Shown piece after piece: positions 8,883-17,902 of a stretch of DNA of 64,000 bases (positions are counted from its first letter, which is position 1; each line of letters starts with the position of its first letter). The stretch lies in NCBI RefSeq assembly GCF_004764705.1, contig NZ_SHLX01000013.1:62001-126000 (forward strand). Direction: 5' to 3'. The notes beneath the pieces were generated by a model. The model was not told the origin of the DNA, searched no databases, and saw only the letters and a list, made by a program, of their open reading frames with translations. This stretch comes from Paenibacillus cymbidii. GTDB taxonomy: Bacteria; Bacillota; Bacilli; Paenibacillales; NBRC-103111. The position numbers and the translations under genes were made by a program.

Positions 8883-9758
8883 TTGAATCCCCGAATGGGC
8901 AAAACGACATTATTCGACGTCGCGGTCTATGCCGTGCTTTTATTGGTATCGCTGGTTTTCGTCTATCCGTTTCTCTATATCCTGGCGGCATCGCTCAGCG
9001 ACCCGGTACGGGTGTTCAACGATCCGCTGCTGTTGTACCCCAGGGGCTTTACGCTGGAGTCATACGATATTTTGCTCGGCTTCCGCGCGGTATGGACCGG
9101 GTACGCCAACAGTACGCTATACACCATCGGCGGGACAGCGCTCAGCACCGCCGTTACGCTGCTGGCGGCCCATTCGCTCTCCCGCAGGGACCTGGCGGGG
9201 CGAGGCGCCATCGTGTTCATTGTCGTCTTGACGATGTTCTTCAGCGGCGGCATGATCCCGCTCTTCCTGGTCGTCAAGTCGCTCGGGCTGCTGGATACGA
9301 GGTGGGCCATGATCATTCCGACGTTGATGACGACCTGGAACCTGCTTATTGCCAAGTCCTATCTGGAAACGAACGTGCCCGGCGAGCTGCGCGATGCGGC
9401 GGAGGTGGACGGGGCGTCGGAAATAACGTTTTTCGCCAGAATCGTACTGCCGCTGTCGAAGCCGATCATTGCGGTGATCGCGCTTTTTTACGGCGCCAGC
9501 CAGTGGAACGCCTATTTCGGCGCGCTGATTTATTTGCGCGATCGTTCGCTTTATCCGCTTCAGGTGTTTTTGCGGGAAATACTCATTCTGGATCAGAATA
9601 GCGAAATGATGGGGGCGGTGAGCGATAACCGGGCGATGTATGCCCTGACGTTAAAATACGCCATTATGGTCGTCGCTGTGGCTCCGCTGCTGATCGTGTT
9701 TCCGTTCGTGCAGCGCTATTTTGTCAAAGGGGTACTGATCGGCGCTCTGAAAGAATAA
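8883..9758 (+). CDS. Sugar ABC transporter permease (YtcP/LplC-like)
   Basis: A 291-residue six-helix permease, the partner of the preceding LplB-like subunit. The EAA loop DAAEVDGASEITFFARIVLPLSKP lies near residue 175, preceded by the characteristic FFSGGMIPLFLVVKSLGLL stretch. The C-terminus FVQRYFVKGVLIGALKE is typical of this subfamily, whose members end in KG-x(n)-GALK. The start is TTG at 8883 with AGGTGA 8 nt upstream. Confidence 0.92.
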   Translation: MNPRMGKTTLFDVAVYAVLLLVSLVFVYPFLYILAASLSDPVRVFNDPLLLYPRGFTLESYDILLGFRAVWTGYANSTLYTIGGTALSTAVTLLAAHSLSRRDLAGRGAIVFIVVLTMFFSGGMIPLFLVVKSLGLLDTRWAMIIPTLMTTWNLLIAKSYLETNVPGELRDAAEVDGASEITFFARIVLPLSKPIIAVIALFYGASQWNAYFGALIYLRDRSLYPLQVFLREILILDQNSEMMGAVSDNRAMYALTLKYAIMVVAVAPLLIVFPFVQRYFVKGVLIGALKE

Positions 9759-9788
9759 CCATTCATCGGGAATAACAGGAGGAACGAC

Positions 9789-10946
9789 ATGTTTGCGATA
9801 GATCGCGGTACGGTTGGCGTCAAACGGATTACAGGCGACGACGGCCACTACTTTTACGGGTATTACGACAATCCGGCCTGGCATGTGAGCGACAAGCTTC
9901 ATTTGTGCCACCGGGTGCAATTCTGGGATCGTCTTCCCGGGCCGGAGGACCGCGCGGAGCTGGGGGTGCTGGATCTGCACGGGGGGTTCCGGGCGGTTGC
10001 GGAAACAACGGCCTGGAACTTCCAGCAAGGCTCGATGCTGCAGTGGCATCCGGGATCGCCGGAGGACGAAATTATCTACAATACGAAAGAGAACGGCCGA
10101 TTCGCAGGCGTCAGGCTGAATATTCGCACCGGCGCCAGACTGTTGCTCGATCGCCCGGTAGCCAACGTGGACGCTGCCGGCAAATACGCGCTGAGCGTCA
10201 GCTTCGAACGCATGTTCGATTTCCGTCCCGGTTACGGCTACGCGGGAATAGAGGATCCTCGCTTCGATTCGAACCATCCCGCGGATGACGGCGTGCATCT
10301 GGTAGACTTGGCGAATGGAACCGGCAAACTGATTTTATCGCTCGACGATATTTGGAGAATAGTAGAAACCTATTTTCACGGGCAGGACCGCAAAATTCTG
10401 ATTAATCATATCACCTTCAATACGGACGGCAGCCGGTTTCTTTGTCTGGTCCGCTACTTCCCTCGCGAGGGAGAGAATTGGCAAACGGCGCTCATAACGG
10501 CGAATACGGACGGCAGCGATCCGTTCCTGCTTGCCGATTTCGGATATGCTTCCCACTATCACTGGCGCGACAAGGATCACATTCTGATCCATTCGTCGGG
10601 ACTGCCGGCAAGTCCGGAAGGCCATCAGCTCTATGTGCTGAAGGACAAAACCCGCGAAGTCGCTGCGGTGGATACGCAATTTTTCCGCTTCGACGGCCAT
10701 TGCAGTTATTCCCCGGATCGGCGGCAAATCTTGTATGACAGCTATCCGGGCAAGGACAGAATGAGGCAGCTGCTCGTCTATGATCTTGAGAGCCGGATGG
10801 GGAGCCGGTTGGGCAACTTTTATTCCTATCCGACGGCAGCCGGGGATATTCGCTGCGATCTTCATCCGCGGTGGAACCGTTCCGGCACCGCCATTTCGTT
10901 CGATTCCTCGCACGAAGGCCGCCGAAGCGTATATGTGATCGATTGA
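9789..10946 (+). CDS. Beta-propeller protein related to oligogalacturonate lyase/TolB-like repeats
   Basis: A 385-residue cytoplasmic protein without a signal peptide. It begins with a conserved GDDGHYFYGYYDNPAW motif and carries repeated propeller blades (LHLCHRVQFWDR, NTDGSRFLCLVRY, YSPDRRQILYDSYPG, HPRWNRSGTAISFDSSHEGRRSVYVID). The last blade, with SFDSSHEG, resembles that of PL22 oligogalacturonate lyases and related seven-bladed propellers. It has an RBS (AGGAGGA) and sits between the permeases and the GH2-like gene. It may therefore act on the imported oligosaccharide, but lyase residues cannot be confirmed by eye. An alternative is a non-catalytic carbohydrate-binding propeller. Confidence 0.6.
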   Translation: MFAIDRGTVGVKRITGDDGHYFYGYYDNPAWHVSDKLHLCHRVQFWDRLPGPEDRAELGVLDLHGGFRAVAETTAWNFQQGSMLQWHPGSPEDEIIYNTKENGRFAGVRLNIRTGARLLLDRPVANVDAAGKYALSVSFERMFDFRPGYGYAGIEDPRFDSNHPADDGVHLVDLANGTGKLILSLDDIWRIVETYFHGQDRKILINHITFNTDGSRFLCLVRYFPREGENWQTALITANTDGSDPFLLADFGYASHYHWRDKDHILIHSSGLPASPEGHQLYVLKDKTREVAAVDTQFFRFDGHCSYSPDRRQILYDSYPGKDRMRQLLVYDLESRMGSRLGNFYSYPTAAGDIRCDLHPRWNRSGTAISFDSSHEGRRSVYVID

Positions 10947-10985
10947 ATCGGGGCTGGCCAATATCGCATACAAGGTGGAAACGAC

Positions 10986-13925
10986 ATGACAACTATCGTC
11001 TCGCGATCGTTCGAGCTCCGCTATTTCAGCAGCGATCCTGCCGCTGACGGGGAGACGGATTTCAAAGGGCAAACGTCGGTTTTCGATACGGAGCAGCGGG
11101 TGGAGTACTTGCGCCAGTATGCCCGGCATGCCCGCCATTTCTTCGGCAATCCGCAATGGAATCGCCTGGCGGTGACCGATGAAGAGGTCGCACGGGTTGC
11201 CGCCGCCATCAAGCCGCAGCCGATTCCCGGCATCCGCCGCCACATTACGCTTCGGCAATGGCGGCGGATCGGCAGCAAGGAAGGCAAGCGCGACTTGCGG
11301 GAGGCCAGGCTGGCCCACTGGCGCCAATTTTCCGGCGTCATGGTTGAGGAAGGTACGTTATGCCTGACGGAGGATGGCGCACATGCGGAGGTTCGGTTTG
11401 ACGGGCAATCGTGGCGATTGTGGCTGGAGTGGCGGGTTAAGCATGCTGCCGGCAAAGCGGCGCGGTGCCTGATCGGTCATGCGCTGGAAGCGGGCTGCGA
11501 CGAACGGGGCCGTCACTATTACCGGACGGATGGAGACAACATCGATTGCGGTCCGGCGGCGGCTGGGCAATGGACGGTCTATAAGGCGGAGATCGATCTG
11601 GCGTCAAGCCGGTTCAACTTATGGATCGGCGATCGGCAAGGGGCGGATTTTGCGCCATGGCCTTCGGTCGAACCGGTTGACTCCCTCCGCCTGGAGGGAG
11701 GGGCAGGCACGACGTTCGGCGAGTTGCTCGGAATCGGGTTTGCGCCCAAGGAGCTCGAGGAGAATGGGAACGGCGGCGACAAACCGTTTACGATCGCTAC
11801 CTTCCTGGACGAGCCGTTCGTCGCGCATCCCGATCTGCAGGGGTGGACGACGAAGGCGTATGATGACCGGTTATGGGTACAGACGGACCTTCCCTGCGTT
11901 CACGGCGGCGAGCGTTATGCGGGCGAGAGGCTATATTTGCGCAGCGTGGTGGAAACCGGCGATTTCGCGCGCGCTTATCTGAATGTGGAATGTCTGGATC
12001 CGGGGGGCGAAATATGGATCAACGGCGAAGTGATTGCCGTTCGCTTCGACCGCCATCCGGGCCGGCTCGACGTCACTCGCTTCCTGTCGAAGACGGAGCC
12101 GAATTTGCTATGCGTGAAAGTATTCCCGAACGAAGCGGAGACGAACATGCGGCATACGTCCACCGACCGGCATACCGGCTGGTTCGCGGGGAGAATGTCG
12201 CTCGACTTGACCGCGGACCGGCATATCGAGGATGTCTTCGTCCATTGCCGCTCGCTGCACGAGGATCTTGCCGTAGCGCAGGTGCAGCTTACGCTGCGAA
12301 ACGACAGGCATCCGTCGACCTCGCGGGAAGCGCTGGACAATCTGAGCTTTGCCGGCACGGTGCGGGTACAGTGGACGCCGTGGTTCCCGGACGAGTCGGA
12401 AACGGTTGCTGCGGAGATCGGTTTCCCGGTCGAAGTAGAGATGGGCCGAAGCCTCGTCCTGTCGAAAGCGATGCGAATCCCGAATCCGTTGGTCTGGACG
12501 CCGGAAAGCCCTTGCTTGTACAAGGTGCGCGTCACGCTCTACGATGAAAGCGGCCATGAGCTGGACGAGTCGGTCGCAACGACGGGGCTTCGTACGGTCG
12601 GTCAGGAAGGCGGCGTGTTCCGGATCAACGGCAAGCCGGAAATGATGAACGGTGCGCTGCTGTTCGGATTCCGTTACCCGATCGACAAGATTGCGGCCTG
12701 GGATCGCTGTTCGCCGCCGGAGTGGATCGTGCGCGACTTGCTGATGCTGAAGCGCATGAACGGCAATACGGCGCGCATGAGTCATCATAACAGCATGGTC
12801 GGCGGGATCAACGACCCGCGATATGCCGAAATCGGCGATCAACTCGGCATTCTGTTTCAATGGGCCACGTCGTCCTGGGTTCGCGACGCGAGTCCGTGGC
12901 TGCTCGACTTTGACGGCTTGCCCAAGTATGTCCGGCAAGTGCGGAACCACCCCAGCATCGTCATGTGGCAGCCGGCCAACCACCCGTCCTTCGCCGGCTT
13001 CGAGGCGGGCATGCCCTGGTACGAGCGGGTGTACGAGACGCTGATGAAGGAAGATCCGAGCAGGCTGATTGCTCCCTCGGCCAATCTGACCCGCCTCAAA
13101 GCGCGCAACGACGACGGGACGCTGGATTACGAGGGGCGAACCGTTCACCCGATTGCGGTATGGACGGCGCCCAATCTGACCAGAGGCAACATGGACGGCG
13201 CAACCGGTTACGGCGCGGAATGGAGCGTATTGCGCAAGTGGCCGTTCCCGCCGGAGTGGGAAGGTCAGGACGGCTGGCGGGATCCGACCTACAAAGCCGA
13301 TTATTTGAACAGTGCGGAACGCGCCTACTTCGAATACGAGAACGAAGAGTCTGTCGGGCAGACGAATTGGACGCTTCACGGCGGCAAGCCGGAATACCGG
13401 ATCAAGTCGTATGAATGGGACTATGACCGCGGCTCGATCGGGCGCGAGCTTGACTTTTCCGAGTGGGAGGAGAGCCAAGCATGGCAAGCGTTCAGCGCCT
13501 ATGAGTCGATTCGCAAGAAACGCTGGCTTGGTTATGACGGCTTCGCCTGGTGCACGCTTCGCGGCGGCGGAAACAACGCCACCTATATGAAGCCGCTGAC
13601 CGATTATTACGGGTACGGAAAAATGGCGTATTACGCCGTCGGCATGGCCTATCAGAAAATGCTGGCGGGAAGCGGCGACGTCGACGTCGTTTACGGCCCC
13701 GGCGACGCAATCCGGCCGGTGGTCATTCACACGGGCTCCGCTTGCCGCGTCGATCTGCACATTGCCGTTCTTGACGCTGAACGCAAGGTCGTTGCCGAGC
13801 GGCTCTACGCCGATCTGGCGATTCCGGCGGGCAAGACGGTGTCGAAGCTCGATTCCTTCCAGCCGGTTCTGCCTCCAGACGCGTATTACGCGGTGGAATA
13901 CCGGCTTCTGTCGCGCGGTGATTGA
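10986..13925 (+). CDS. GH2-like protein, catalytic acid/base apparently replaced
   Basis: A 979-residue protein without a signal peptide. Residues 1-270 form an unrecognised N-terminal region, part of it beta-sandwich-like. About 275-415 is a GH2-type sugar-binding jelly roll (RLYLRSVVETG, GEIWINGEVIA). About 415-540 is an immunoglobulin-like domain, and about 545-870 a TIM-barrel-like core (VFRINGKPEMMNGAL, DLLMLKRMNGNTARMSHHN). In GH2 enzymes the acid/base Glu follows Asn in HPS-x(2)-MW-x(3)-NE; here the segment is HPSIVMWQPANHP, so His (about residue 665) replaces Glu. A possible nucleophile Glu lies in IKSYEWD near 809. The protein could have unusual chemistry or be non-catalytic. The next gene starts inside the stop codon region (ATTGA). 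Confidence 0.72.
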   Translation: MTTIVSRSFELRYFSSDPAADGETDFKGQTSVFDTEQRVEYLRQYARHARHFFGNPQWNRLAVTDEEVARVAAAIKPQPIPGIRRHITLRQWRRIGSKEGKRDLREARLAHWRQFSGVMVEEGTLCLTEDGAHAEVRFDGQSWRLWLEWRVKHAAGKAARCLIGHALEAGCDERGRHYYRTDGDNIDCGPAAAGQWTVYKAEIDLASSRFNLWIGDRQGADFAPWPSVEPVDSLRLEGGAGTTFGELLGIGFAPKELEENGNGGDKPFTIATFLDEPFVAHPDLQGWTTKAYDDRLWVQTDLPCVHGGERYAGERLYLRSVVETGDFARAYLNVECLDPGGEIWINGEVIAVRFDRHPGRLDVTRFLSKTEPNLLCVKVFPNEAETNMRHTSTDRHTGWFAGRMSLDLTADRHIEDVFVHCRSLHEDLAVAQVQLTLRNDRHPSTSREALDNLSFAGTVRVQWTPWFPDESETVAAEIGFPVEVEMGRSLVLSKAMRIPNPLVWTPESPCLYKVRVTLYDESGHELDESVATTGLRTVGQEGGVFRINGKPEMMNGALLFGFRYPIDKIAAWDRCSPPEWIVRDLLMLKRMNGNTARMSHHNSMVGGINDPRYAEIGDQLGILFQWATSSWVRDASPWLLDFDGLPKYVRQVRNHPSIVMWQPANHPSFAGFEAGMPWYERVYETLMKEDPSRLIAPSANLTRLKARNDDGTLDYEGRTVHPIAVWTAPNLTRGNMDGATGYGAEWSVLRKWPFPPEWEGQDGWRDPTYKADYLNSAERAYFEYENEESVGQTNWTLHGGKPEYRIKSYEWDYDRGSIGRELDFSEWEESQAWQAFSAYESIRKKRWLGYDGFAWCTLRGGGNNATYMKPLTDYYGYGKMAYYAVGMAYQKMLAGSGDVDVVYGPGDAIRPVVIHTGSACRVDLHIAVLDAERKVVAERLYADLAIPAGKTVSKLDSFQPVLPPDAYYAVEYRLLSRGD

Positions 13926-14839
13926 CCGTGATCGACGCTGCCAGAGCCGTGCTGGATCGTCATTTGTTCATCACCCACTCGATCATGATTCTAATCGGTG
14001 CGGCATTGTTCGCGCTGGCGATCCAGTTGTTCGCCATTCCCAATCAGTTTGTCGAAGGCGGCGCCACGGGCATTGTGCTGCTGCTCCATTATGCATTCGG
14101 CTTCAAGCCGTCGTTGACGACGTTTCTCCTGAATATCCCGGTTTTTATTGCAGGCTGGAAGGTGCTGGGGGGGCGTGGAATCGGGTTTTCGGCCATCGGC
14201 GCCTGCGGTTTGTCATTCTTCCTCTGGGTGCTGGAGTATTTGCAGCATGAGGGCTGGCTGGTTCCGTTCGTTGCCGGCGACTATTTGCTGGCCGCTTTAT
14301 ACGCCGGTCTGACCAGCGGTCTCGGTCTTGGCTTGATTCTGCGGTACGGGGGGTCGACGGGCGGAACGACACTGCTCGCCCGGATGCTTCATTTATCATT
14401 CGGCTGGCATCCGAGCAAAATGATTCTGCTGTTCGACGTCGTCGTCATCGGAGCCGCCGCTCTGTATATCCCGCTGGACAAAGTGCTGTACACATTGGTG
14501 ATGGTTTACGTGGCTTCCCGCGTCATTCATCTGGTCAACAAGGAACAGTGCCCGGTCAAAGAAATGACGGTATATGCCAAGGCCGGTTCCGAATGGGCGT
14601 CGCAGCTGTTCGGCGGTCTCGCTCATGGCTATGCCGTGTTCGAGGTCACATTCGAGCCCGGCGGGCAGCGCATGCAAGCGATCCGCTGCCTGGTTTCCCG
14701 TTCGGAATGGTATCGCTTGAGGCGGGAAATCAGGAAAGCGGATCCGGCAGCGATCATGATCGTTCACGATGTGCACGACATGGCGGGGGAACGCCCGCCT
14801 TACGCAAGCGACTATAGCCAGGAGGCAGACCCACGATGA
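13922..14839 (+). CDS. YitT-family membrane protein (DUF161 plus DUF2179)
   Basis: A 305-residue membrane protein. Six hydrophobic segments lie between residues 15 and 215, including the family segments GLALxxxxxxFAIPNQFVEGGATGIVLLLHY (only partly conserved here) and LRYGGSTGGTTLLARML. A soluble DUF2179-like C-terminal domain (about 220-290) carries MTVYAK and AIRCLVSRSEWYRLRREIRKADPAAIMIVHDVHDM. YitT proteins are widespread in Firmicutes and their transport role is unsettled. The start may be TTG at 13922 or GTG at 13928. The gene overlaps its upstream neighbour and shares an ATGA overlap with the esterase gene, so it is embedded in the sugar operon, which is unusual for this family. Confidence 0.82.
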   Translation: MTVIDAARAVLDRHLFITHSIMILIGAALFALAIQLFAIPNQFVEGGATGIVLLLHYAFGFKPSLTTFLLNIPVFIAGWKVLGGRGIGFSAIGACGLSFFLWVLEYLQHEGWLVPFVAGDYLLAALYAGLTSGLGLGLILRYGGSTGGTTLLARMLHLSFGWHPSKMILLFDVVVIGAAALYIPLDKVLYTLVMVYVASRVIHLVNKEQCPVKEMTVYAKAGSEWASQLFGGLAHGYAVFEVTFEPGGQRMQAIRCLVSRSEWYRLRREIRKADPAAIMIVHDVHDMAGERPPYASDYSQEADPR

Positions 14840-16806
14840 ACGTGCGTGAATTGGAGCGGTATTCGATTCATCTGCATCAGGTGAAGGATCAGTGGAAGCG
14901 GATCGTTTACGAGCTGTCGGAGGAATCGTTCCGACGCGGCAAGACTGAGCGGGAGCACATCCGTACGGTTGAGCGGGTCAGGGAGCGCCAGCGATTTATT
15001 CGCTCGGCGTTTCTGTCCTGCATCGGAGGGCTGCCGACGCATGACCCCGGCGTTCCGCAGCAGTCCTTCATTACGGGAGTTGTTCCGCTCGAAGGCTTCC
15101 GAATCGAAAAAGTAGTCTTTTCATCGAGGGATGGCGTATGGGTGACGGCCAATCTGTACGTTCCGGACGACCGGAATGGCCCCGGCGGCGCCGTTCTGTT
15201 CCTGTGCGGCCATTACGACCGGGCGAAGCATGCTCCCGAATACCAGATGGTTTGCCAATACCTTGTTCAGGCCGGCTTGGTCGTACTGGCGATCGATCCT
15301 CCCGGGCAAGGAGAGCGGTTGCAATATGTCGATCAAGCAGGAGCGCCCCGCAGCGGGATCGGCGTCAGCGAGCACGACTACGCGGGAGCCCCGTGCCTGC
15401 CGCTCGGCGACTGTCTGGCGCGGTACTTTCTGCACGATGCGATGCGGGCGGTCGATTATTTAATATCCCGGCCCGAGGTCGATCCTTCCCGGATCGGAGT
15501 GACCGGCAATTCGGGCGGTGGGCTGCAAACGTCCATGATGATGATGGCGGATCCGCGTATTGCTGCGGCTGCGCCAGGCACCTTTATCATGAGCCGCCAG
15601 TCGTATCTGTATGCCGATCAAGCCCAGGATGCGGAGCAGATCTGGCCTTCCTTCAGCGCGAAGGGGCTGGATCACGCGGACATTTTGCTTGCGGTGGCGC
15701 CAAAGCCTGTGCTGGTGCTCGCTTGCGCCTACGATTTTTTTCCCATTGAAGGAACGAAGGAAACGGTCGACCACGCGCGGAATTACTGGCGGCTGATGGG
15801 CGAAGAGTCGCGGCTCGGCCTGCTGATCGACGATTCGCCGCACCGCTATACGCCTCGTCTGGCGCGGGGAGCGGCCGCATTCCTGGCCGAGCATCTGAAC
15901 GGCGCGCTGCCGGAGCGCTACGAACCGGCTGCTGCGGTTGTCGATCCGCCGCAGCTCTGGTGCACGGGGCGCGGTCAGGTGCTGATCGACACGGCATTGC
16001 CGCAGCCGCAGTTGACGCTTCATGATGAAATCGCGCACCGCGCCCGCCAGCTTCATGCGTCAAGGGAATCGGTCCCGGAGCCGGAGCGCCGGGAGTCGGC
16101 GCTGCGTTGGCTGAAGAATGCCATTTACGCCAACCGGCAACCGGTTCCGTTCCATCCCAAACTGCACATGCTGCGCGAGCATGTGCATGAGATCGATGTC
16201 GATAACGCGATCTGGTGGTCGCAGAAACGATTGATGAATCATGGCATGCTGTTCCGCGATCACCGGTTTCGCGATATGAACCTTCCGCTCACGCTCGCGG
16301 TTTGGGAAGGCGGCACGCAAAGCCTGCAGCGGCACTGGGAATGGATCCGCACGGAATGCCGTTCGGGAAGAAGCGTGATGGTCTTGGACGTCACCGGCTC
16401 GGGAGCGCTGCAGCCGGAAACGAACGCCCTGCACGACCCGCTTGCTCTCTTCGGCATGGCGCACAAGCTGGCCGACGATATGATCTGGCTCGGGGACAGC
16501 GTGGCCGCGATGCGCGCTTACGATGTCGTCAGGGCGGTGCGGCTGGCGGCTGAGCTGCCGCTGACCGATGGACGGGATGTAACGGTCTACGCTTGCGGTC
16601 GTCAAGGCATGTATGCGGAGCTCGCAGCTGCGGTGGAGGACGCGTTCCCGCCGCTTCGCCTGGAGCAGCCGCTGGCCAGCTTGACGGAATGGGTGCAGAC
16701 GAAATATTACGACCCCCGGGACAGCCGCAGTATTCTGTTGCCGGGTATGCTGCGGTATTTTGACTTGCCCGATCTCAGAAGATGGCGGGATGGTCGTCTG
16801 ACATAG
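14836..16806 (+). CDS. Two-domain alpha/beta-hydrolase, acetyl-xylan-esterase-like
   Basis: A 656-residue cytoplasmic hydrolase. The first domain (about 90-360) is a complete alpha/beta hydrolase, with the oxyanion region FLCGHYDRAK, nucleophile elbow GNSGGG (Ser near 226), an acid region LACAYDFF and catalytic His in SPHRYT near 336. The second domain (about 420-650) has a similar fold pattern but a degenerate elbow (VYACGRQGMYAEL), and ends in GMLRYFDLPDLRRW, like AXE1/CE7-type esterases. It probably removes acyl or methyl esters from imported oligosaccharides (inference). ATG 14836 overlaps the upstream stop by 4 bp. It is the last gene of the operon; no clear terminator follows. Confidence 0.75.
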   Translation: MNVRELERYSIHLHQVKDQWKRIVYELSEESFRRGKTEREHIRTVERVRERQRFIRSAFLSCIGGLPTHDPGVPQQSFITGVVPLEGFRIEKVVFSSRDGVWVTANLYVPDDRNGPGGAVLFLCGHYDRAKHAPEYQMVCQYLVQAGLVVLAIDPPGQGERLQYVDQAGAPRSGIGVSEHDYAGAPCLPLGDCLARYFLHDAMRAVDYLISRPEVDPSRIGVTGNSGGGLQTSMMMMADPRIAAAAPGTFIMSRQSYLYADQAQDAEQIWPSFSAKGLDHADILLAVAPKPVLVLACAYDFFPIEGTKETVDHARNYWRLMGEESRLGLLIDDSPHRYTPRLARGAAAFLAEHLNGALPERYEPAAAVVDPPQLWCTGRGQVLIDTALPQPQLTLHDEIAHRARQLHASRESVPEPERRESALRWLKNAIYANRQPVPFHPKLHMLREHVHEIDVDNAIWWSQKRLMNHGMLFRDHRFRDMNLPLTLAVWEGGTQSLQRHWEWIRTECRSGRSVMVLDVTGSGALQPETNALHDPLALFGMAHKLADDMIWLGDSVAAMRAYDVVRAVRLAAELPLTDGRDVTVYACGRQGMYAELAAAVEDAFPPLRLEQPLASLTEWVQTKYYDPRDSRSILLPGMLRYFDLPDLRRWRDGRLT

Positions 16807-16863
16807 CAAGTAGAAATTGGGTTCGCTGACATTCCAATACAATGCAAAATTACGTGTCTGCTG

Positions 16864-16960
16864 GCTGGTTATCCCACCGACTCAAGCTGGCGCGATGGCG
16901 AGGGGGCGGTGGTCGACTGAAGGAAGTGTTTGCTGGTTATCCCGTTGGCTCAAGTTGGCG
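16864..16960. repeat. Two direct copies of a 29-bp repeat
   Basis: The sequence GCTGGTTATCCC followed by a CTCAAGCTGGCG-like segment occurs at 16864-16892 and again at 16932-16960, 68 bp apart, with four or five differences. It is not palindromic and differs from the four-palindrome cassettes. It lies just after the sugar operon and overlaps the coding-like minus-strand stretch. Confidence 0.6.
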
Positions 16961-17155
16961 TTTGGGCGTATCGAGTTTGAAGTGTATACCTGAATGGCGT
17001 CCCTGCATCGTAGGGGCGCTTTTCTTGAAACGGGATAAAAGCTGCCGATGCTTTTCCACGCCCCATCGCTTGAAATACAAAGGCTTGCTCACGTCATAGC
17101 TCAGTTCGTCCGCGCCGGATTGTTCACCTCCATCATACCAAATTTTACCATATAC
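16937..17155 (-). pseudogene. Coding-like remnant without a start codon
   Basis: An open frame of 72 codons on the minus strand begins after a stop at 17156-17158 and has coding-like composition (IWYDGGEQSGADELSYDVSK, then PLYFKRWGVEKHRQLLSRFK). It has no in-frame ATG near its 5' end, although GGAGGTGAAC at about 17129 looks like a ribosome site for another frame. It ends inside the 29-bp repeat. I do not recognise the family. The 16807-17215 gap otherwise holds only the direct repeat. Confidence 0.25.
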
Positions 17156-17215
17156 TCAACGATAGATTCGCTCCTTGCTTAACCTGACAACATTGACCCC
17201 CGCCCCCCGCCCCGC

Positions 17216-17902
17216 CTACGGCTCCAGGCCGTACTTGACCTGGTACCGCTGCAAAATGCGCACCCACATCGCGCCGAAGACGGTAAGGAAAAAAACATTG
17301 CTGAGCGCATGCGCCAGGTCGAAGTAGAAGCTGGCCGCATAGGCGGCGGCAACGGAGCGCCAGGTGATGTCGGAGAGGTAGCCGAGCACGAACGTCACGT
17401 TCATGATCCAGCCGAAAAGAAACCCCCACACGAAGCCGAACGCCGCCCGGCCCCAGGTCAACCTCATGAGCAATGTGTGCCGCAGCAAGCCGGCGGTGAA
17501 GCCCATCATGCCCCATCCGAACATCTGCCACGGCGTCCACGGGCCTTGCCCGAAAAACATGTTCGACACGAGCGCCGCCGTCGCCCCGATCAGGAAGCCG
17601 GCCTCGGGGCCGAACACAAGCGCCGACGCGATGATCACGAACGAAGTCGGCTTGACGCTCGGCAGCGACGCGAACGGAATACGGCTCGCTGCGGCGAGCG
17701 CGGCCATCGCGGCGACCAGCACCAGCTGCCGCGTGCCGAACGATTGGCGCTCGAGCCGCACGTAGAACGGCACGAGCGCGGTGACGACCAGCATCAGGCT
17801 GATCAGCAAAAAGTGATCTTCCATCGCCTCCGACAGCGATGCGGCCAAACCCGCGGCGTACAGCACCACAAGTCCGGTTATGAAGAGAACGCGGGAGCGC
17901 AC
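17216..17902 (-). CDS. ECF transporter S component, probably cobalamin-specific (CbrT-like)
   Basis: A 228-residue membrane protein with about six to seven helices, the substrate-binding subunit of an energy-coupling-factor importer. The segment MFFGQGPWTPWQMFGWGMMGF, roughly residues 110-130, resembles CbrT-type S components. Vitamin B12 specificity follows from the operon: the whole locus lies under a cobalamin riboswitch and includes DUF4430 proteins. I chose GTG at 17902 (AAGGATG upstream), which overlaps the ATPase gene by 25 bp; the longer frame upstream is antisense-like Arg-rich sequence. It is the last gene of the operon. Confidence 0.8.
   Translation of the reverse strand: MRSRVLFITGLVVLYAAGLAASLSEAMEDHFLLISLMLVVTALVPFYVRLERQSFGTRQLVLVAAMAALAAASRIPFASLPSVKPTSFVIIASALVFGPEAGFLIGATAALVSNMFFGQGPWTPWQMFGWGMMGFTAGLLRHTLLMRLTWGRAAFGFVWGFLFGWIMNVTFVLGYLSDITWRSVAAAYAASFYFDLAHALSNVFFLTVFGAMWVRILQRYQVKYGLEP

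Noticed and set aside
9789..10946. Calling the propeller gene an oligogalacturonate lyase outright
   Set aside because: Blade motifs fit the fold, but I could not confirm the metal-binding and catalytic residues of PL22 by eye.
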